A stretch of DNA of 64,000 bases from Pusillimonas minor (GCF_014237865.1 NZ_JACJUU010000005.1:1-64000), one strand, 5' to 3'. Positions 34,056 to 44,212 are shown, numbered from the stretch's first letter. The notes: generated by a model from the sequence alone, not told the origin. A program made the numbers and translations.

Positions 34056-35765
34056 ATGAAACGACTGCTACCCGACTGGCTGAAACACTACCGGGCCGAC
34101 AAGCTTTCGGGCGACCTGACCGCGGGGCTGATTGTCACGGTCATGCTTATACCGCAGAGCCTGGCCTATGCCATGCTGGCGGGCCTGCCGCCCGAAATCG
34201 GGCTATACGCCAGTGTGCTACCGCTAATCGCGTACGCTTTGTTTGGCAGCAGCATGACGCTCGCGGTAGGGCCGGTCGCCGTTGCCTCGCTCATGACAGC
34301 CAGCGCCCTTGCCCCACTGGCCGAACAGGGCAGCGCCCAGTACATTGCACTGGCGGCGCAGTTGTCGCTACTGTCAGGGGTCATGTTATTGGCCTTTGGC
34401 ATGCTGCGCCTGGGCTTTCTGGCTTACTTCCTCAGCCACCCGGTCATCAGCGGGTTTATTTCGGGTTCGGCCATACTCATCACCGTCAGCCAAATCAAAC
34501 ACTTGTTTGGCATCAGCAGCGCGTCGCCCGATGTTGTGGGCACCTTGCGCGACCTGATTACCGGCTTGCCTCAGGCCAACCCGGCAACCACCGTCATCGG
34601 GCTGGGCACACTGGTGTTTTTGGTGATGGCCCGAAAATGGCTGGCCCTGTGGCTACAAAAACTCGGCTTGTCGGCTTCGCTGGCGGGGCTCTTGGGGCGA
34701 CTGGCCCCCATGGCGGCCGTGATCGCGTCTATTGCTATTGTTAGCGGCTTTAACCTTGCCCAAGACGCCGGCGTGCGTATTGTGGGCAACGTGCCGCGGG
34801 GCCTGCCCGCCCTGCAACTAATTATGCCCACCTCAGAGGGCATGGCAGCGCTATGGCTGCCCGCCTTGCTGATTTCTTTGGTCGGCTTTGTCGAAAGTGT
34901 CTCGGTCGCGCAGTCGCTGGCGCTTAAACGTCAGCAAAAAATCGTGCCCGACCGCGAACTTTTGGGGTTGGGCGCGGCAAACGTCGCCAGCGCCCTGTCG
35001 GGCGGTTACCCCGTCACAGGCGGTTTCGCCCGGTCGGTGGTCAATTTTGCAGCCGGCGCGAACACCCCGCTGGCAGGGGTGGTTTCGGCCTTGTTAATGG
35101 CCGTGGTCATCGCCGCGTTTACCGACCTGTTCTACAACCTGCCGCAAGCGGTATTGTCGGCCACCATTATTGTGGCGGTCACCTCGCTTATCGACGTAAG
35201 CACACTTAAAGAAACCTGGCACTACGACCGCGCCGATGCGTTCTCTTTATTGGCCACCTTGCTCGGTGTGGTGCTCTTGGGGGTCGAAGCCGGTGTCATT
35301 CTGGGCGTGGCGTTATCGCTGGCGGCCTTGGTCTGGCGCAGCAGCCACCCACACATTGCCGTGGTTGGCCGTGTGCCAGGCACCGAACACTTCCGCAACA
35401 TCGAACGCCACAAAGTAGATACTTTGCCCAACTTGCTGGCGTTACGCGTCGACGAAAGCCTGTTCTTTGCCAACGCCGCGCTGGTGCAAAGCAAAATAGA
35501 AACGCTCGTGGCCCGCGACCCGAACATCCGGTTCGTTTTGCTGCTTTGTCCGGCCGTGAATCAAATAGACTCTACTGCTCTCGAGGCGCTAACCCAGTTG
35601 CAAAGCAGCCTTCAGGCAAAAGACATTAAATTTATGCTGGCTGAAGTAAAAGGGCCGGTCATGGACCGCCTGCAGGGCACGACACTGGGGCAACGGCTGG
35701 AAGGGTTGATTTTTTTAAGCGCCCACGATGCGTTTTGTTATGTCGGGCGCCAGTCACCGGCCTAA
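34056..35765 (+). CDS. SulP-family anion permease with STAS domain
   Basis: The 569-residue protein has 10-12 membrane segments. SulP motifs include the N-terminal MLIPQSLAYAMLAGLPPEIG and YPVTGGFARSVVNFAAGANT. A C-terminal STAS domain (about 440-560) includes QIDSTALEALTQL. SulP proteins move sulfate or other anions. The gene lies 18 bp after the YedE pair in the persulfide-detoxification run, so sulfate or sulfite export or exchange is a reasonable inference. Its 3' end overlaps the convergent ClC gene by four bases. Confidence 0.9.
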   Translation: MKRLLPDWLKHYRADKLSGDLTAGLIVTVMLIPQSLAYAMLAGLPPEIGLYASVLPLIAYALFGSSMTLAVGPVAVASLMTASALAPLAEQGSAQYIALAAQLSLLSGVMLLAFGMLRLGFLAYFLSHPVISGFISGSAILITVSQIKHLFGISSASPDVVGTLRDLITGLPQANPATTVIGLGTLVFLVMARKWLALWLQKLGLSASLAGLLGRLAPMAAVIASIAIVSGFNLAQDAGVRIVGNVPRGLPALQLIMPTSEGMAALWLPALLISLVGFVESVSVAQSLALKRQQKIVPDRELLGLGAANVASALSGGYPVTGGFARSVVNFAAGANTPLAGVVSALLMAVVIAAFTDLFYNLPQAVLSATIIVAVTSLIDVSTLKETWHYDRADAFSLLATLLGVVLLGVEAGVILGVALSLAALVWRSSHPHIAVVGRVPGTEHFRNIERHKVDTLPNLLALRVDESLFFANAALVQSKIETLVARDPNIRFVLLLCPAVNQIDSTALEALTQLQSSLQAKDIKFMLAEVKGPVMDRLQGTTLGQRLEGLIFLSAHDAFCYVGRQSPA

Positions 35766-37552
35766 AAATAAATGCTGTCACCGCCGCTATCCAACGAACG
35801 CTTCATGGCGAAGTAGGTTTCAAGCACCGATGACTTGTACACCACGCCCAGCAGTTTGGGCTGGTCGCCTCGGGTAACCACCGGCAAGCGCTCCCCCGAA
35901 AAGTTCACGAATATTTCCTGAGCCTCATCCAGGCTCATGTCGGGATGCACAGGTTTGACAAAATCAAGCCGCAACACGTCGCCCGCAGTGGTTTCGCTAA
36001 TGTCACCCTGGTTGCGCAGCAAACTGGTCAGGTCTTGCTGGGCAATAACACCCTGAAACACGCTGTCTTCATCGACGACATAAACGTACCGCACCGGGTA
36101 GTCGTTAAACATTTGCAGCGCTACCGATACGGGTGTGGGCGTTGACACTACCGTTACCGCGGGTTTGACCAAATCGCCCAGCAAGGTATTGCGCAAGCGA
36201 TTGCGCAGCAGCACGTCGCGCTCGCGCGTCAGGGTCACTTCGTAAATAGCGACTTCGGCAATAGCACGCGCCACAAAATACGCCAACACGCTGGCCAGCA
36301 TTAGCGGCAACACCAAGGTAAAGCTATGCGTCATTTCGAAGATCATGAGGACGGCCATGAGCGGCGCCCCGGTACCTGCCGACAAAAACGCCCCCATGCC
36401 CACCGCCGTATACAAGTATGGCGACAGCGCCAGCGACGGCGCCACCCAGGCCAATACCTGGCCAAACAAGGTGCCAAAGGCTGCGCCAACAAAAATGGTG
36501 GGCGTAAACACCCCCCCAACAGCGCCGGACCCTACCGTAAAGGCCGTAGCCAGCAACTTGAACAGGATGATGAACAATACGGCATACCAGGGCCATGGCG
36601 TATTGAGCAGCGACGATACAACGCTGTACCCGTTGCCGGACACCGAGGGCAAGAACACCAGCAATACCCCTAGCAAGGCACCGCCCAGGGCCAGGCGCAA
36701 AGGTAAAGCCAGGCCGGTACGCTTGAACAACGAGCGCGAAAAATCCAGGCCTTTTAAAAAGTAAGGCGCCGCCACCCCCGACAGCACCCCAAGCAACAAC
36801 AGGGGTAACACTGTCACGGCATCGACCATGGGTAAATCGGGCACCATATAACTGACCTGATGGTCGGCCAGCGTAGATACCGTCAGGCTAGACACCCCGG
36901 CAGCAATCAGCAACGGGCCAACTGTTTGAATAGCCATGGTACCCAGAACAATTTCGGCAACGAAAAGCGCGCCGGCAATAGGCGCGCCATAGGCCGCGGC
37001 AACCCCGGCGGCCGCGCCGCAGGCAACAATAAGGCGCAAACGAGAGCGGTTGAAGGAAAATAACCGGCCCAGAATGGAAGCGCCCATCGCCCCCAGGTGC
37101 ACCATCGCCCCTTCGCGACCAATCGAGCCGCCGGACGCCACCGAAAACAGTGAAGAAACTGAACGCAGCAAGCCTTCCCGGACAGACAACTGCCCATCGC
37201 CAATAGCGACGGACTCCATGTAATCGGAAGGTTTGTTATTGCCGTAACGACCGGCCCAGACCAGCAAAATACCGGCAACCAGGCCGCCAAACACGGGGGC
37301 CAGCAAGCGGGCCCACCAGGGCAACGCGTGGATCACGTCTTCGACAGCACCCTGTTGACCGAAGAACGTACGCTGAAAAAGGTGAATGCCTTCGTAGAAA
37401 GCCATGGTGGCCAGTGCCCCAAGGACACCGGCCACCATGGCCCAAACCAGCATCGCCGGCTGTTGAGACAACCAGCGATAGCCTTGCAACCGGCGCTGTG
37501 ACGCCACGGGCAAGGCAGCCAGGCCCGCCCAGAAGCGACGAAACACGCCCAT
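35762..37552 (-). CDS. ClC-family chloride channel/transporter with C-terminal CBS pair
   Basis: The 596-residue protein has a ClC membrane domain (about 30-430) with SGGSIGREGAMVHLGA, AYGAPIAGALFVAEI and GSGAVGGVFTPTIF. A cytosolic CBS pair follows (about 455-590; YPVRYVYVVDEDSVFQGV). Chloride/proton exchange or fluoride-independent channel activity cannot be told apart by eye. The start lies nine bases after the pckG stop on the same strand, so they are probably cotranscribed. Confidence 0.9.
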   Translation of the reverse strand: MGVFRRFWAGLAALPVASQRRLQGYRWLSQQPAMLVWAMVAGVLGALATMAFYEGIHLFQRTFFGQQGAVEDVIHALPWWARLLAPVFGGLVAGILLVWAGRYGNNKPSDYMESVAIGDGQLSVREGLLRSVSSLFSVASGGSIGREGAMVHLGAMGASILGRLFSFNRSRLRLIVACGAAAGVAAAYGAPIAGALFVAEIVLGTMAIQTVGPLLIAAGVSSLTVSTLADHQVSYMVPDLPMVDAVTVLPLLLLGVLSGVAAPYFLKGLDFSRSLFKRTGLALPLRLALGGALLGVLLVFLPSVSGNGYSVVSSLLNTPWPWYAVLFIILFKLLATAFTVGSGAVGGVFTPTIFVGAAFGTLFGQVLAWVAPSLALSPYLYTAVGMGAFLSAGTGAPLMAVLMIFEMTHSFTLVLPLMLASVLAYFVARAIAEVAIYEVTLTRERDVLLRNRLRNTLLGDLVKPAVTVVSTPTPVSVALQMFNDYPVRYVYVVDEDSVFQGVIAQQDLTSLLRNQGDISETTAGDVLRLDFVKPVHPDMSLDEAQEIFVNFSGERLPVVTRGDQPKLLGVVYKSSVLETYFAMKRSLDSGGDSIYF

Positions 37553-37561
37553 TGACGCCGC

Positions 37562-39406
37562 TTAAGCCTGCAAACGGATCGTCAGTTGACTGTGGTGCCG
37601 GGGCAGTGCCTCGGGCAGACCGTGACTGAGTTTTTCGAAAAGCTCGGCATGCAGTTCGAGCTCTTTTTTCCAGGCCGCATGATCGACAGCAGTAATACGC
37701 TCGAACAGGTCGGCCGCAAACTCAAGGCCTTCCCAGTTAAGGTCGTCGTAGCGAGGGGTGATGCCCAACAGGTGTTCTTGCCCCTCGGCCTGGCCCTGGA
37801 TACGTTCGAGCATCCATTTAAGAACACGCATGTTCTCGCCGAAACCTGGCCAGATGAACTTGCCGTTGTCGTCGGTCTGGAACCAGTTGACGCAGAAAAT
37901 ACGGGGCAAAGTTGCGTTGGCCTGTTCAAGGCGCTCGCCCATATTTAACCAGTGCTCGAAGTAGGCGCTCATGTTGTAGCCGCAGAACGGCAACATGGCG
38001 AACGGATCGCGACGTACAACGCCTTGCTGACCCACAGCGGCTGCGGTGGTTTCGGAACCAAGCGTAGCCGCCATGTAAACGCCTTCAAGCCAGTTGCGCG
38101 CCTCGGTGACCAAAGGCACCGTGTCGGAGCGACGGCCGCCAAAGATAAAGGCATCGATGGGCACACCGGCGGGGTTGTCCCAATCGGGGTCGATGACCGG
38201 GTTTTGGTCGGCAGCCACTGTAAACCGGGCATTGGGGTGGGCAGCCTTGCGGCCGCAGTCGGGGGTCCAGTCTTTACCTTGCCAGTCGATAAGGTGGCTG
38301 GGTGCCGGGCCCATGCCCTCCCACCAGACGTCGCCGTCGTCGGTTAATGCCACATTGGTGAACAGCACGTTTTCGCGCAGCGTGGCCATACAGTTGTAGT
38401 TGGTTTTTTCGTTGGTGCCGGGTGCAACACCAAAATAACCGGCCTCGGGGTTGATGGCATACAAGCGGCCATCGGCACCGGGTTTAATCCAGGCGATGTC
38501 GTCGCCAATAGTGGTGACCTTCCAGCCGGGCAGCGCCGCGGGCGGGATAAGCATGGCGAAATTAGTTTTACCGCAGGCCGACGGGAATGCCGCGGCAACG
38601 TGCATTTTTTTGCCTTCGGGCGACGTAACGCCCAGAATCAGCATGTGCTCGGCCATCCAGCCCTGGTCGTTGCCCATGGCCGATGCAATACGCAAGGCCA
38701 GGCATTTTTTACCCAGTAGCGCATTACCGCCGTAACCCGAGCCAAACGACCAGATTTCGCGGGTTTCGGGGTAGTGAACAATGTACTTGGTGCTGTTGCA
38801 GGGCCAGGCGACATCGGCCTGCCCCTGGGCCAGCGGCATGCCTACCGAATGCACGCAAGGCACATAACTGCCGTTGGTACCCAGAACGTCGTAAACCTTG
38901 CGCCCCATGCGCGTCATGATGCGCATGTTGACAACAACGTAGGGCGAGTCGGAGAGCTCGACACCGATATGAGCAATGGGCGAACCCAGCGGGCCCATAG
39001 AAAACGGAATGACATACATGGTACGACCACGCATGCAGCCCTCGAAAAGGCCATTAAGTGTTTGCCGCATTTGGGCCGGGTCCATCCAGTTGTTGGTAGG
39101 GCCGGCATCTTCTTGTTTTTGCGAACAGATAAACGTACGGTCTTCAACACGGGCCACATCGGACGGGTCGGACCAGGCCAGATACGAATTGGGGCGCTTT
39201 TCGGGGTTGAGACGGCGCAGGGTGCCGCCCTCGACCATCATGTTGCACAGGCGGTCGTACTCTTCTTGTGAACCATCGCACCACTCGATGCGATCGGGTT
39301 GTGTCAGTGCTGCGACTTCAGCAACCCATGCTTTCAGGCGCTCGTGGCGCACCCATTCGGGTGCGTTGATGTCAGTAGTAAGTTTGCCGTCGGTAGCAGC
39401 GCTCAT
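37562..39406 (-). CDS. pckG: Phosphoenolpyruvate carboxykinase (GTP)
   Basis: The 614-residue enzyme converts oxaloacetate and GTP to PEP, CO2 and GDP. The GTP-type PEPCK P-loop variant [16 protein letters not shown] (about 285) and RRSDTVPLV (active-site loop) are present. The conserved C-terminal LNWEGLEF segment is also present. Length is normal. It is the first gene of a minus-strand unit with the ClC gene and is divergent from the solute-binding protein at 39585. Confidence 0.95.
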   Translation of the reverse strand: MSAATDGKLTTDINAPEWVRHERLKAWVAEVAALTQPDRIEWCDGSQEEYDRLCNMMVEGGTLRRLNPEKRPNSYLAWSDPSDVARVEDRTFICSQKQEDAGPTNNWMDPAQMRQTLNGLFEGCMRGRTMYVIPFSMGPLGSPIAHIGVELSDSPYVVVNMRIMTRMGRKVYDVLGTNGSYVPCVHSVGMPLAQGQADVAWPCNSTKYIVHYPETREIWSFGSGYGGNALLGKKCLALRIASAMGNDQGWMAEHMLILGVTSPEGKKMHVAAAFPSACGKTNFAMLIPPAALPGWKVTTIGDDIAWIKPGADGRLYAINPEAGYFGVAPGTNEKTNYNCMATLRENVLFTNVALTDDGDVWWEGMGPAPSHLIDWQGKDWTPDCGRKAAHPNARFTVAADQNPVIDPDWDNPAGVPIDAFIFGGRRSDTVPLVTEARNWLEGVYMAATLGSETTAAAVGQQGVVRRDPFAMLPFCGYNMSAYFEHWLNMGERLEQANATLPRIFCVNWFQTDDNGKFIWPGFGENMRVLKWMLERIQGQAEGQEHLLGITPRYDDLNWEGLEFAADLFERITAVDHAAWKKELELHAELFEKLSHGLPEALPRHHSQLTIRLQA

Positions 39407-39519
39407 AAGCCAGGGTCTCCGGGAAAACAGGGCACACCAATGCCCTCAAATAATTGTGGTCAATAAATAGACCGGGCCATTTTATTACCATTTCGCGACA
39501 GCGCATACCCGCCATAAAC

Positions 39520-39548
39520 TTGACACCTTAGTAAGGCATATTTACTAT
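39520..39548 (+). promoter_or_regulatory. Promoter of the uptake gene with MarR-type operator
   Basis: TTGACA (39520-39525), a 17-bp spacer and TACTAT (39543-39548) form a strong sigma-70 promoter. The dyad TAGTAAGGCATATTTACTA (39529-39547) covers the spacer and -10. The same promoter and operator geometry occurs at 41362-41390. Confidence 0.85.
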
Positions 39549-39584
39549 CAGTGCACACAAAAACACAACCACCGGAGGCTTTCC

Positions 39585-40778
39585 ATGCAGATGACCAAAT
39601 TCCTTAAACGCAGTCTTGTTGCGCTATCCATCGCCTCGATGGGCACCGTGGCCCACGCCGCTGAAGACCTGAAAATCGGCTTCATCCTGCCCATGTCCGG
39701 CCCCTTCTCTTCCTATGGCCAGCAAATTCTTAACGGCGCCAAAGTGTATATGGCGCAGCACGGCGACACCGTTGCAGGCCGTAAGGTCGTCATCGAGGTT
39801 AAAGACGATACCGGCGTTGCGCCCGAAGTCAGCAAACGCGCCGCCCAAGAATTCGTCGTACAAGACAAGGTCGACATTCTGGCCGGCTTTGGTCTGACAC
39901 CGTCGGCATTTGCCGTGGCGCCCATCGCAAGCCAGTCAAAAACCCCAATGATCGTTCTTAATGCTGCGACATCGTCTATTACAGAACGCTCCCCTTATAT
40001 CGTGCGTACATCGATGACGCTGCCCCAAACCACAGCGCCCATGGCTCAGTGGGCGGCCAAAAACGGCATCAAAAAGGTCTACACGGTAGTGGCCGACTTC
40101 GGCCCGGGTCACGATGCTGAAAAGCAGTTCACCAAAACATTTACCGAGAACGGCGGTGAAATCGTCGGTCAGGTCCGCACCCCGCTGGCCAACCCCGACT
40201 TTTCCCCCTTCCTGGCGCGCGTCAAAGACAGCGGCGCTGACGCGGTCTTCCTGTTTGTCCCCGCCGGCGAACAGGGCGTGTCTTTCCTTAAGGGCTACAA
40301 GCAGCGCGGCCTAGACACGGCCGGCATCAAACTTATTGCCCCGGGCGACCTGACCGACGAAGACGTCCTCGACGCCATGGGCGACGAATCCATCGGTGTC
40401 ATCACCTCGATGCATTACGCCGAAGCCCACGACTCTGACCTGAACCGCAAATATACGCAAGACTATTACAAGGCCAACCCCAACAAGCGCCCCAACTTCA
40501 TGTCGGTTGCCGGTTACGACGGCATGAAGCTTATTTACAGCGTGCTTGAAAAGACCAAAGGCGACGCAAGCGGTGACGCTTTCGTTGCAGCGGCTAAAGG
40601 CATGAGCTGGGAAAGCCCGCGCGGCCCCATCACTATCGACCCCGAAACCCGCGACATCATCCAGAACGTTTACATTCGCGAAGTTAAAAAGGTCGATGGC
40701 AAGCTGCAAAACGTAGAGTTCGACGTGGTCGAGCAACTTAAAGACCCTGGCAAGGCCGCTGCCGCAGCAGCCAAGTAA
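39585..40778 (+). CDS. ABC transporter substrate-binding protein (branched-chain amino acid type)
   Basis: The 397-residue protein has a signal peptide (cleaved after AHA, near residue 24). Its LivJ-like type-1 fold begins EDLKIGFILPMSGPFSSYGQ. A CGGAGG ribosome binding site precedes the ATG. The family includes many binding proteins for aromatic acids. The gene is followed two bases later by a MarR regulator, then by a flavin hydroxylase and maleylacetate reductase, so an aromatic ligand is likely. No membrane or ATPase subunits are adjacent. Confidence 0.88.
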   Translation: MQMTKFLKRSLVALSIASMGTVAHAAEDLKIGFILPMSGPFSSYGQQILNGAKVYMAQHGDTVAGRKVVIEVKDDTGVAPEVSKRAAQEFVVQDKVDILAGFGLTPSAFAVAPIASQSKTPMIVLNAATSSITERSPYIVRTSMTLPQTTAPMAQWAAKNGIKKVYTVVADFGPGHDAEKQFTKTFTENGGEIVGQVRTPLANPDFSPFLARVKDSGADAVFLFVPAGEQGVSFLKGYKQRGLDTAGIKLIAPGDLTDEDVLDAMGDESIGVITSMHYAEAHDSDLNRKYTQDYYKANPNKRPNFMSVAGYDGMKLIYSVLEKTKGDASGDAFVAAAKGMSWESPRGPITIDPETRDIIQNVYIREVKKVDGKLQNVEFDVVEQLKDPGKAAAAAAK

Positions 40779-40780
40779 CC

Positions 40781-41230
40781 ATGTCTGAAGGCGATTTGCA
40801 CAACGATCTGTGGCGTCATCACAATGTAGGTCGCCTGCTCAACAATGCCATTACCCGGCTTGAACACCGCGTACTGGACGAAATGCGAAAGGCCGGCCAC
40901 GGCGGCCTTTCGCTCAGCCACATCACCATTACCCGAAACCTCGACCTTACCGGCACCCGGGCCACCGAGCTGGCCCGCCGCGCCGACATTACCAAACAAT
41001 CGGCCGGAGAACTGATTGCCCAGCTAGAAACACTGGGCCTGGTCGAACGTCTGCCCGACCCCGAAGACCGTCGGGCAAAAATTGTTTGCTTCACGCCTGC
41101 CGGCCTGGCCTGGTTAACAGCCTTCAAGCACGCACTTGAAATTGCCGAACAAGAAATGGCCCAAGAGGTAGGGGCCACACCATTTGCACAATTACGCAAG
41201 GCCTTGATTCGGTACACCCAGGGCCACTAA
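40781..41230 (+). CDS. MarR-family transcriptional regulator
   Basis: The 149-residue winged-helix regulator includes ATELARRADITKQSAGELIAQ (recognition helix, about 65-85) and ERLPDPEDRRAKIV (wing). It is two bases downstream of the binding-protein gene and so probably cotranscribed and autoregulated. Matching 19-bp dyads over the promoters at 39520 and 41362, on either side of this gene, are its most likely operators. An aromatic compound is the expected inducer. Confidence 0.9.
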   Translation: MSEGDLHNDLWRHHNVGRLLNNAITRLEHRVLDEMRKAGHGGLSLSHITITRNLDLTGTRATELARRADITKQSAGELIAQLETLGLVERLPDPEDRRAKIVCFTPAGLAWLTAFKHALEIAEQEMAQEVGATPFAQLRKALIRYTQGH

Positions 41231-41361
41231 ACCCCGACTCCCGGCGTTTACGCTTCAAGAGAGCGCCTGCAATTGCAAGCCCCCGACGACGTCTTCGACG
41301 GCATCAGAGCAGCACAACATTACCGCGTCCATCCAGCCACACCACCGCCAGCCTTTTTCTG

Positions 41362-41390
41362 TTGACAAAATAGTAAGGTAAACTTACCAT
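41362..41390 (+). promoter_or_regulatory. Promoter of the hydroxylase operon with MarR-type operator
   Basis: TTGACA (41362-41367), a 17-bp spacer and TACCAT (41385-41390) form the promoter. The dyad TAGTAAGGTAAACTTACCA (41371-41389) covers the spacer and -10. Sequence and placement match those at 39520-39548, pointing to one shared repressor. Confidence 0.85.
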
Positions 41391-41460
41391 ATTGCAATCA
41401 CGTGCCTGGGCTTGACCCTGTGGCACACCCAAAACCGAACAATTTACTGATGAGCGCGAT

Positions 41461-43119
41461 ATGACTTTACCCAGCAAAACTTCTGTCATGATTGTGGGTG
41501 GCGGCCCGTGCGGCCTGATGCTGGCCAATGAACTGGGCCGCCGCGGTATTAGCGCCGTACTGATCGACGAAAAAGCCAGTACCGCCTTCAACCCCCAAGC
41601 CAACGCCACACAGGCGCGCACCATGGAACATTACCGTCGGCTGGGTTTCGCGCACGAAATTCGCGACCTGGGCTTGCCGTCAGACTTCCCCACCGATATT
41701 GCTTATTTCACGCGTTACGCCACCCACGAACTGGCCCGCTTTCAATTGCCCTCGGCGGCCGAAGCAAAAAAGAAAATCCACTCACTATCGGGGTCGTGGA
41801 GTGCGGCCGAGCTACCCCACCGTATTTCTCAAAAGTATGTAGAGCAGGTCCTGCGTCAACACGCCGAAAAACTACCCGGCATATCGATTAACTTCGGCTG
41901 GCGCATGCTGGCGTTTCGCGACCAGGGCGACCGGGTCGAAGTGGATATTGAGTGTGTGGCCGACGGCCGGCAACAAACCATTACCGCCGACTACATGCTG
42001 GGCGCCGACGGCCCCCGCAGCAAAACGCGCGAAACTCTGGGCTACCGCTACAGCGGCGAAACCGGCGTGGTACGCGACTTCATGGGCGGACGCATGTATG
42101 CCGTTTACGCACGCTGCCCTGGTTTCTACGATACAGTCCCCCACCCGCCTGCCTGGATGAATGTCTGCTTCAATGGCGAACGTCGCGCCTTCATGGCCGC
42201 TGTCGACGGCAAGGGCGAGTTCGCATTCCACACCCAGCTCAAACCGCACGAATCAGAAGACAACATCACCGAAGCCGACGCACGGCGCATGTTCCAGATG
42301 GCGGTAGGCAAACCAGTTGACGTCGAAATTTTGTCGCACGGCGCCTGGACGGCCGGTCATGCTTTGGTGGCCGACCACATGCAAAAGGGCCGTGTGTTTA
42401 TTGGCGGCGATGCAGCACACCTGTTCACACCTACCGGGGGTCTGGGCTACAACACGGCCGTCGAAGATGCTGTCAACCTGGCCTGGAAGCTGGCTGCCGT
42501 ATTGAAAGGGCTGGCATCGCCTGCCTTGCTTGACACCTACGAAACCGAGCGCCGACCACTTGCTGTGCGCAACACAGGCTATGCCCGCACCTTTGCCGAC
42601 TCGTTAGGGCTATACAAACCTGTCCCGGAAATTGAAGACGACAGCGACGCAGGCCAAAAGGCACGCGAAACCGCAGGTGCGTATCTGGCCGGGCACGGCA
42701 GGGCCGAGTTCAATATTCCGGGTATTACCTTTGGCGGTCGTTACGACGGGTCGGCCGCAATTGTGTCAGACGGTACGCAACCGCCGCCCGACGCCGCCAA
42801 CGAGTACACGGCCACGGCCTGCCCCGGCGGCCGCCCGCCCCATTGCTGGCTTTCTGAAACCACCTCGCTGTACGATACCTTCGGGTTTGAGTGGACCTTG
42901 CTGTGCATGAACCCTGACCAGGCCAGCACCCATGAGATCGAGCAACATGCGCAGAAACGCGGTCTTGACCTTAAAATTGTAAGTGCGCCACAAGCCCGCC
43001 CGTTATACGAAGCCGATTTTGCCCTGATCCGGCCCGACCAGATCGTAGCCTGGCGGGGCAACAGTGCCGATCAGGCCGGCGAAGCACTGGCTCAAATACT
43101 GGGTTACAACATTCAATAA
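41461..43119 (+). CDS. FAD-dependent phenolic hydroxylase
   Basis: This 552-residue class A flavin monooxygenase has MIVGGGPCGLMLANELGRRG at the N-terminus. GADGPRSKTRETLG is the DG motif, and GGDAAHLFTPTGGLGYNTA is the second FAD motif. A C-terminal domain of about 150 residues is present. It resembles phenol and resorcinol hydroxylases. Maleylacetate reductase follows 28 bp later, so a hydroxyquinol-type route is likely, although no intradiol dioxygenase is present in the window. The operator-bearing promoter at 41362 drives it. Confidence 0.87.
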   Translation: MTLPSKTSVMIVGGGPCGLMLANELGRRGISAVLIDEKASTAFNPQANATQARTMEHYRRLGFAHEIRDLGLPSDFPTDIAYFTRYATHELARFQLPSAAEAKKKIHSLSGSWSAAELPHRISQKYVEQVLRQHAEKLPGISINFGWRMLAFRDQGDRVEVDIECVADGRQQTITADYMLGADGPRSKTRETLGYRYSGETGVVRDFMGGRMYAVYARCPGFYDTVPHPPAWMNVCFNGERRAFMAAVDGKGEFAFHTQLKPHESEDNITEADARRMFQMAVGKPVDVEILSHGAWTAGHALVADHMQKGRVFIGGDAAHLFTPTGGLGYNTAVEDAVNLAWKLAAVLKGLASPALLDTYETERRPLAVRNTGYARTFADSLGLYKPVPEIEDDSDAGQKARETAGAYLAGHGRAEFNIPGITFGGRYDGSAAIVSDGTQPPPDAANEYTATACPGGRPPHCWLSETTSLYDTFGFEWTLLCMNPDQASTHEIEQHAQKRGLDLKIVSAPQARPLYEADFALIRPDQIVAWRGNSADQAGEALAQILGYNIQ

Positions 43120-43147
43120 AAACCACACTTGCCGGGGACACCAGCAC

Positions 43148-44212
43148 ATGCAAACCGACTTTATCTACGAAGCCCTGCCCACCCGCGTCATTTTTGGCGA
43201 AGGCAAACTCGACCAACTGCTGCCGGAAATAGAGCGACTGGGTGCAAAACGCGCGTTGGTATTGTCGACCCCGCAGCAAGAAGCCTGGGCGCAGCAAATT
43301 GCCGAACAACTGGGCACGGCCAGTGCCGGCGTATTTGCCGGCGCAACCATGCATACACCGGTAACGGTAACCCTGAAGGCCATGGAACACGTTAAAGCCA
43401 GTGGCGCTGACTGCCTGGTCGCGCTGGGGGGTGGCTCTACCATTGGCCTGGCCAAGGCTATTGCCGTGCGCACCGGGCTGCCGCAAATTGCCGTCCCCAC
43501 CACCTACGCCGGCTCCGAAATGACGCCCATTTTGGGGCAAACCGAAAACGGCATCAAAACAACCATTCGCCAGCCAGTCATACAACCCAAGGCCGTTATT
43601 TACGACGTCAACCTGACACTGACGCTGCCGGTGGGCATGTCAGCGACCAGCGGGCTAAACGCTATGGCGCATGCGGTCGAAGGCCTGTATGCCCAAGACC
43701 GCAACCCGATTATTTCGCTAATCGCAGAAGACGGCATCCGGGCCATGGCGTACGCCCTGCCCATCATTGCCCAATCACCCCAAGACAAAGAAGCTCGGCT
43801 GCAGGCCCAGTACGGTGCCTGGTTGTGCGGCATTTGCCTGGGCTCTGCCGGCATGGCGCTGCACCACAAGCTGTGCCATGTATTGGGGGGGTCATTCGAC
43901 CTGCCGCACGCCGAAACCCACGCCATTATGCTGCCGCATACCGCCGCCTACAACACACCAAACGCAGGCGAGGCCATGTCTCGCGCCGCACGAGCGCTGG
44001 GTACCGACGACGCCGGCCACGGGCTCTGGCAACTGGCTAAAAACATTAATGCACCCATGGCGCTTAAAGACATCGGCATGACTCAGGCCGATATCGAGAA
44101 AGCGCTGGATATTGCCCTGAAAAACCCCTACTGGAACCCCCGTCCCCTTGAAGCCGAGGGGTTGCGCGGCCTGCTAGAGCGCGCGTGGGCGGGCGAACCG
44201 CCCCGCCCATAA
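43148..44212 (+). CDS. Maleylacetate reductase (iron-alcohol dehydrogenase family)
   Basis: The 354-residue protein has YEALPTRVIFGEGKLDQL at its N-terminus. The coenzyme-binding motif is VALGGGSTIGLAKAIAVRTG, followed by PTTYAGSEMTPILGQTENG. Histidines lie in the SAGMALHHKLCHVLGG segment. All match maleylacetate reductases, which reduce maleylacetate to 3-oxoadipate with NADH. ATG 43148 is chosen, because the longer open frame from 43064 overlaps the hydroxylase and is not conserved. It is the terminal step of hydroxyquinol and chlorophenol pathways. Confidence 0.92.
   Translation: MQTDFIYEALPTRVIFGEGKLDQLLPEIERLGAKRALVLSTPQQEAWAQQIAEQLGTASAGVFAGATMHTPVTVTLKAMEHVKASGADCLVALGGGSTIGLAKAIAVRTGLPQIAVPTTYAGSEMTPILGQTENGIKTTIRQPVIQPKAVIYDVNLTLTLPVGMSATSGLNAMAHAVEGLYAQDRNPIISLIAEDGIRAMAYALPIIAQSPQDKEARLQAQYGAWLCGICLGSAGMALHHKLCHVLGGSFDLPHAETHAIMLPHTAAYNTPNAGEAMSRAARALGTDDAGHGLWQLAKNINAPMALKDIGMTQADIEKALDIALKNPYWNPRPLEAEGLRGLLERAWAGEPPRP

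Noticed and set aside
43064-43147. Longer start for maleylacetate reductase
   Set aside because: It overlaps the end of the hydroxylase gene and is not part of the family fold.
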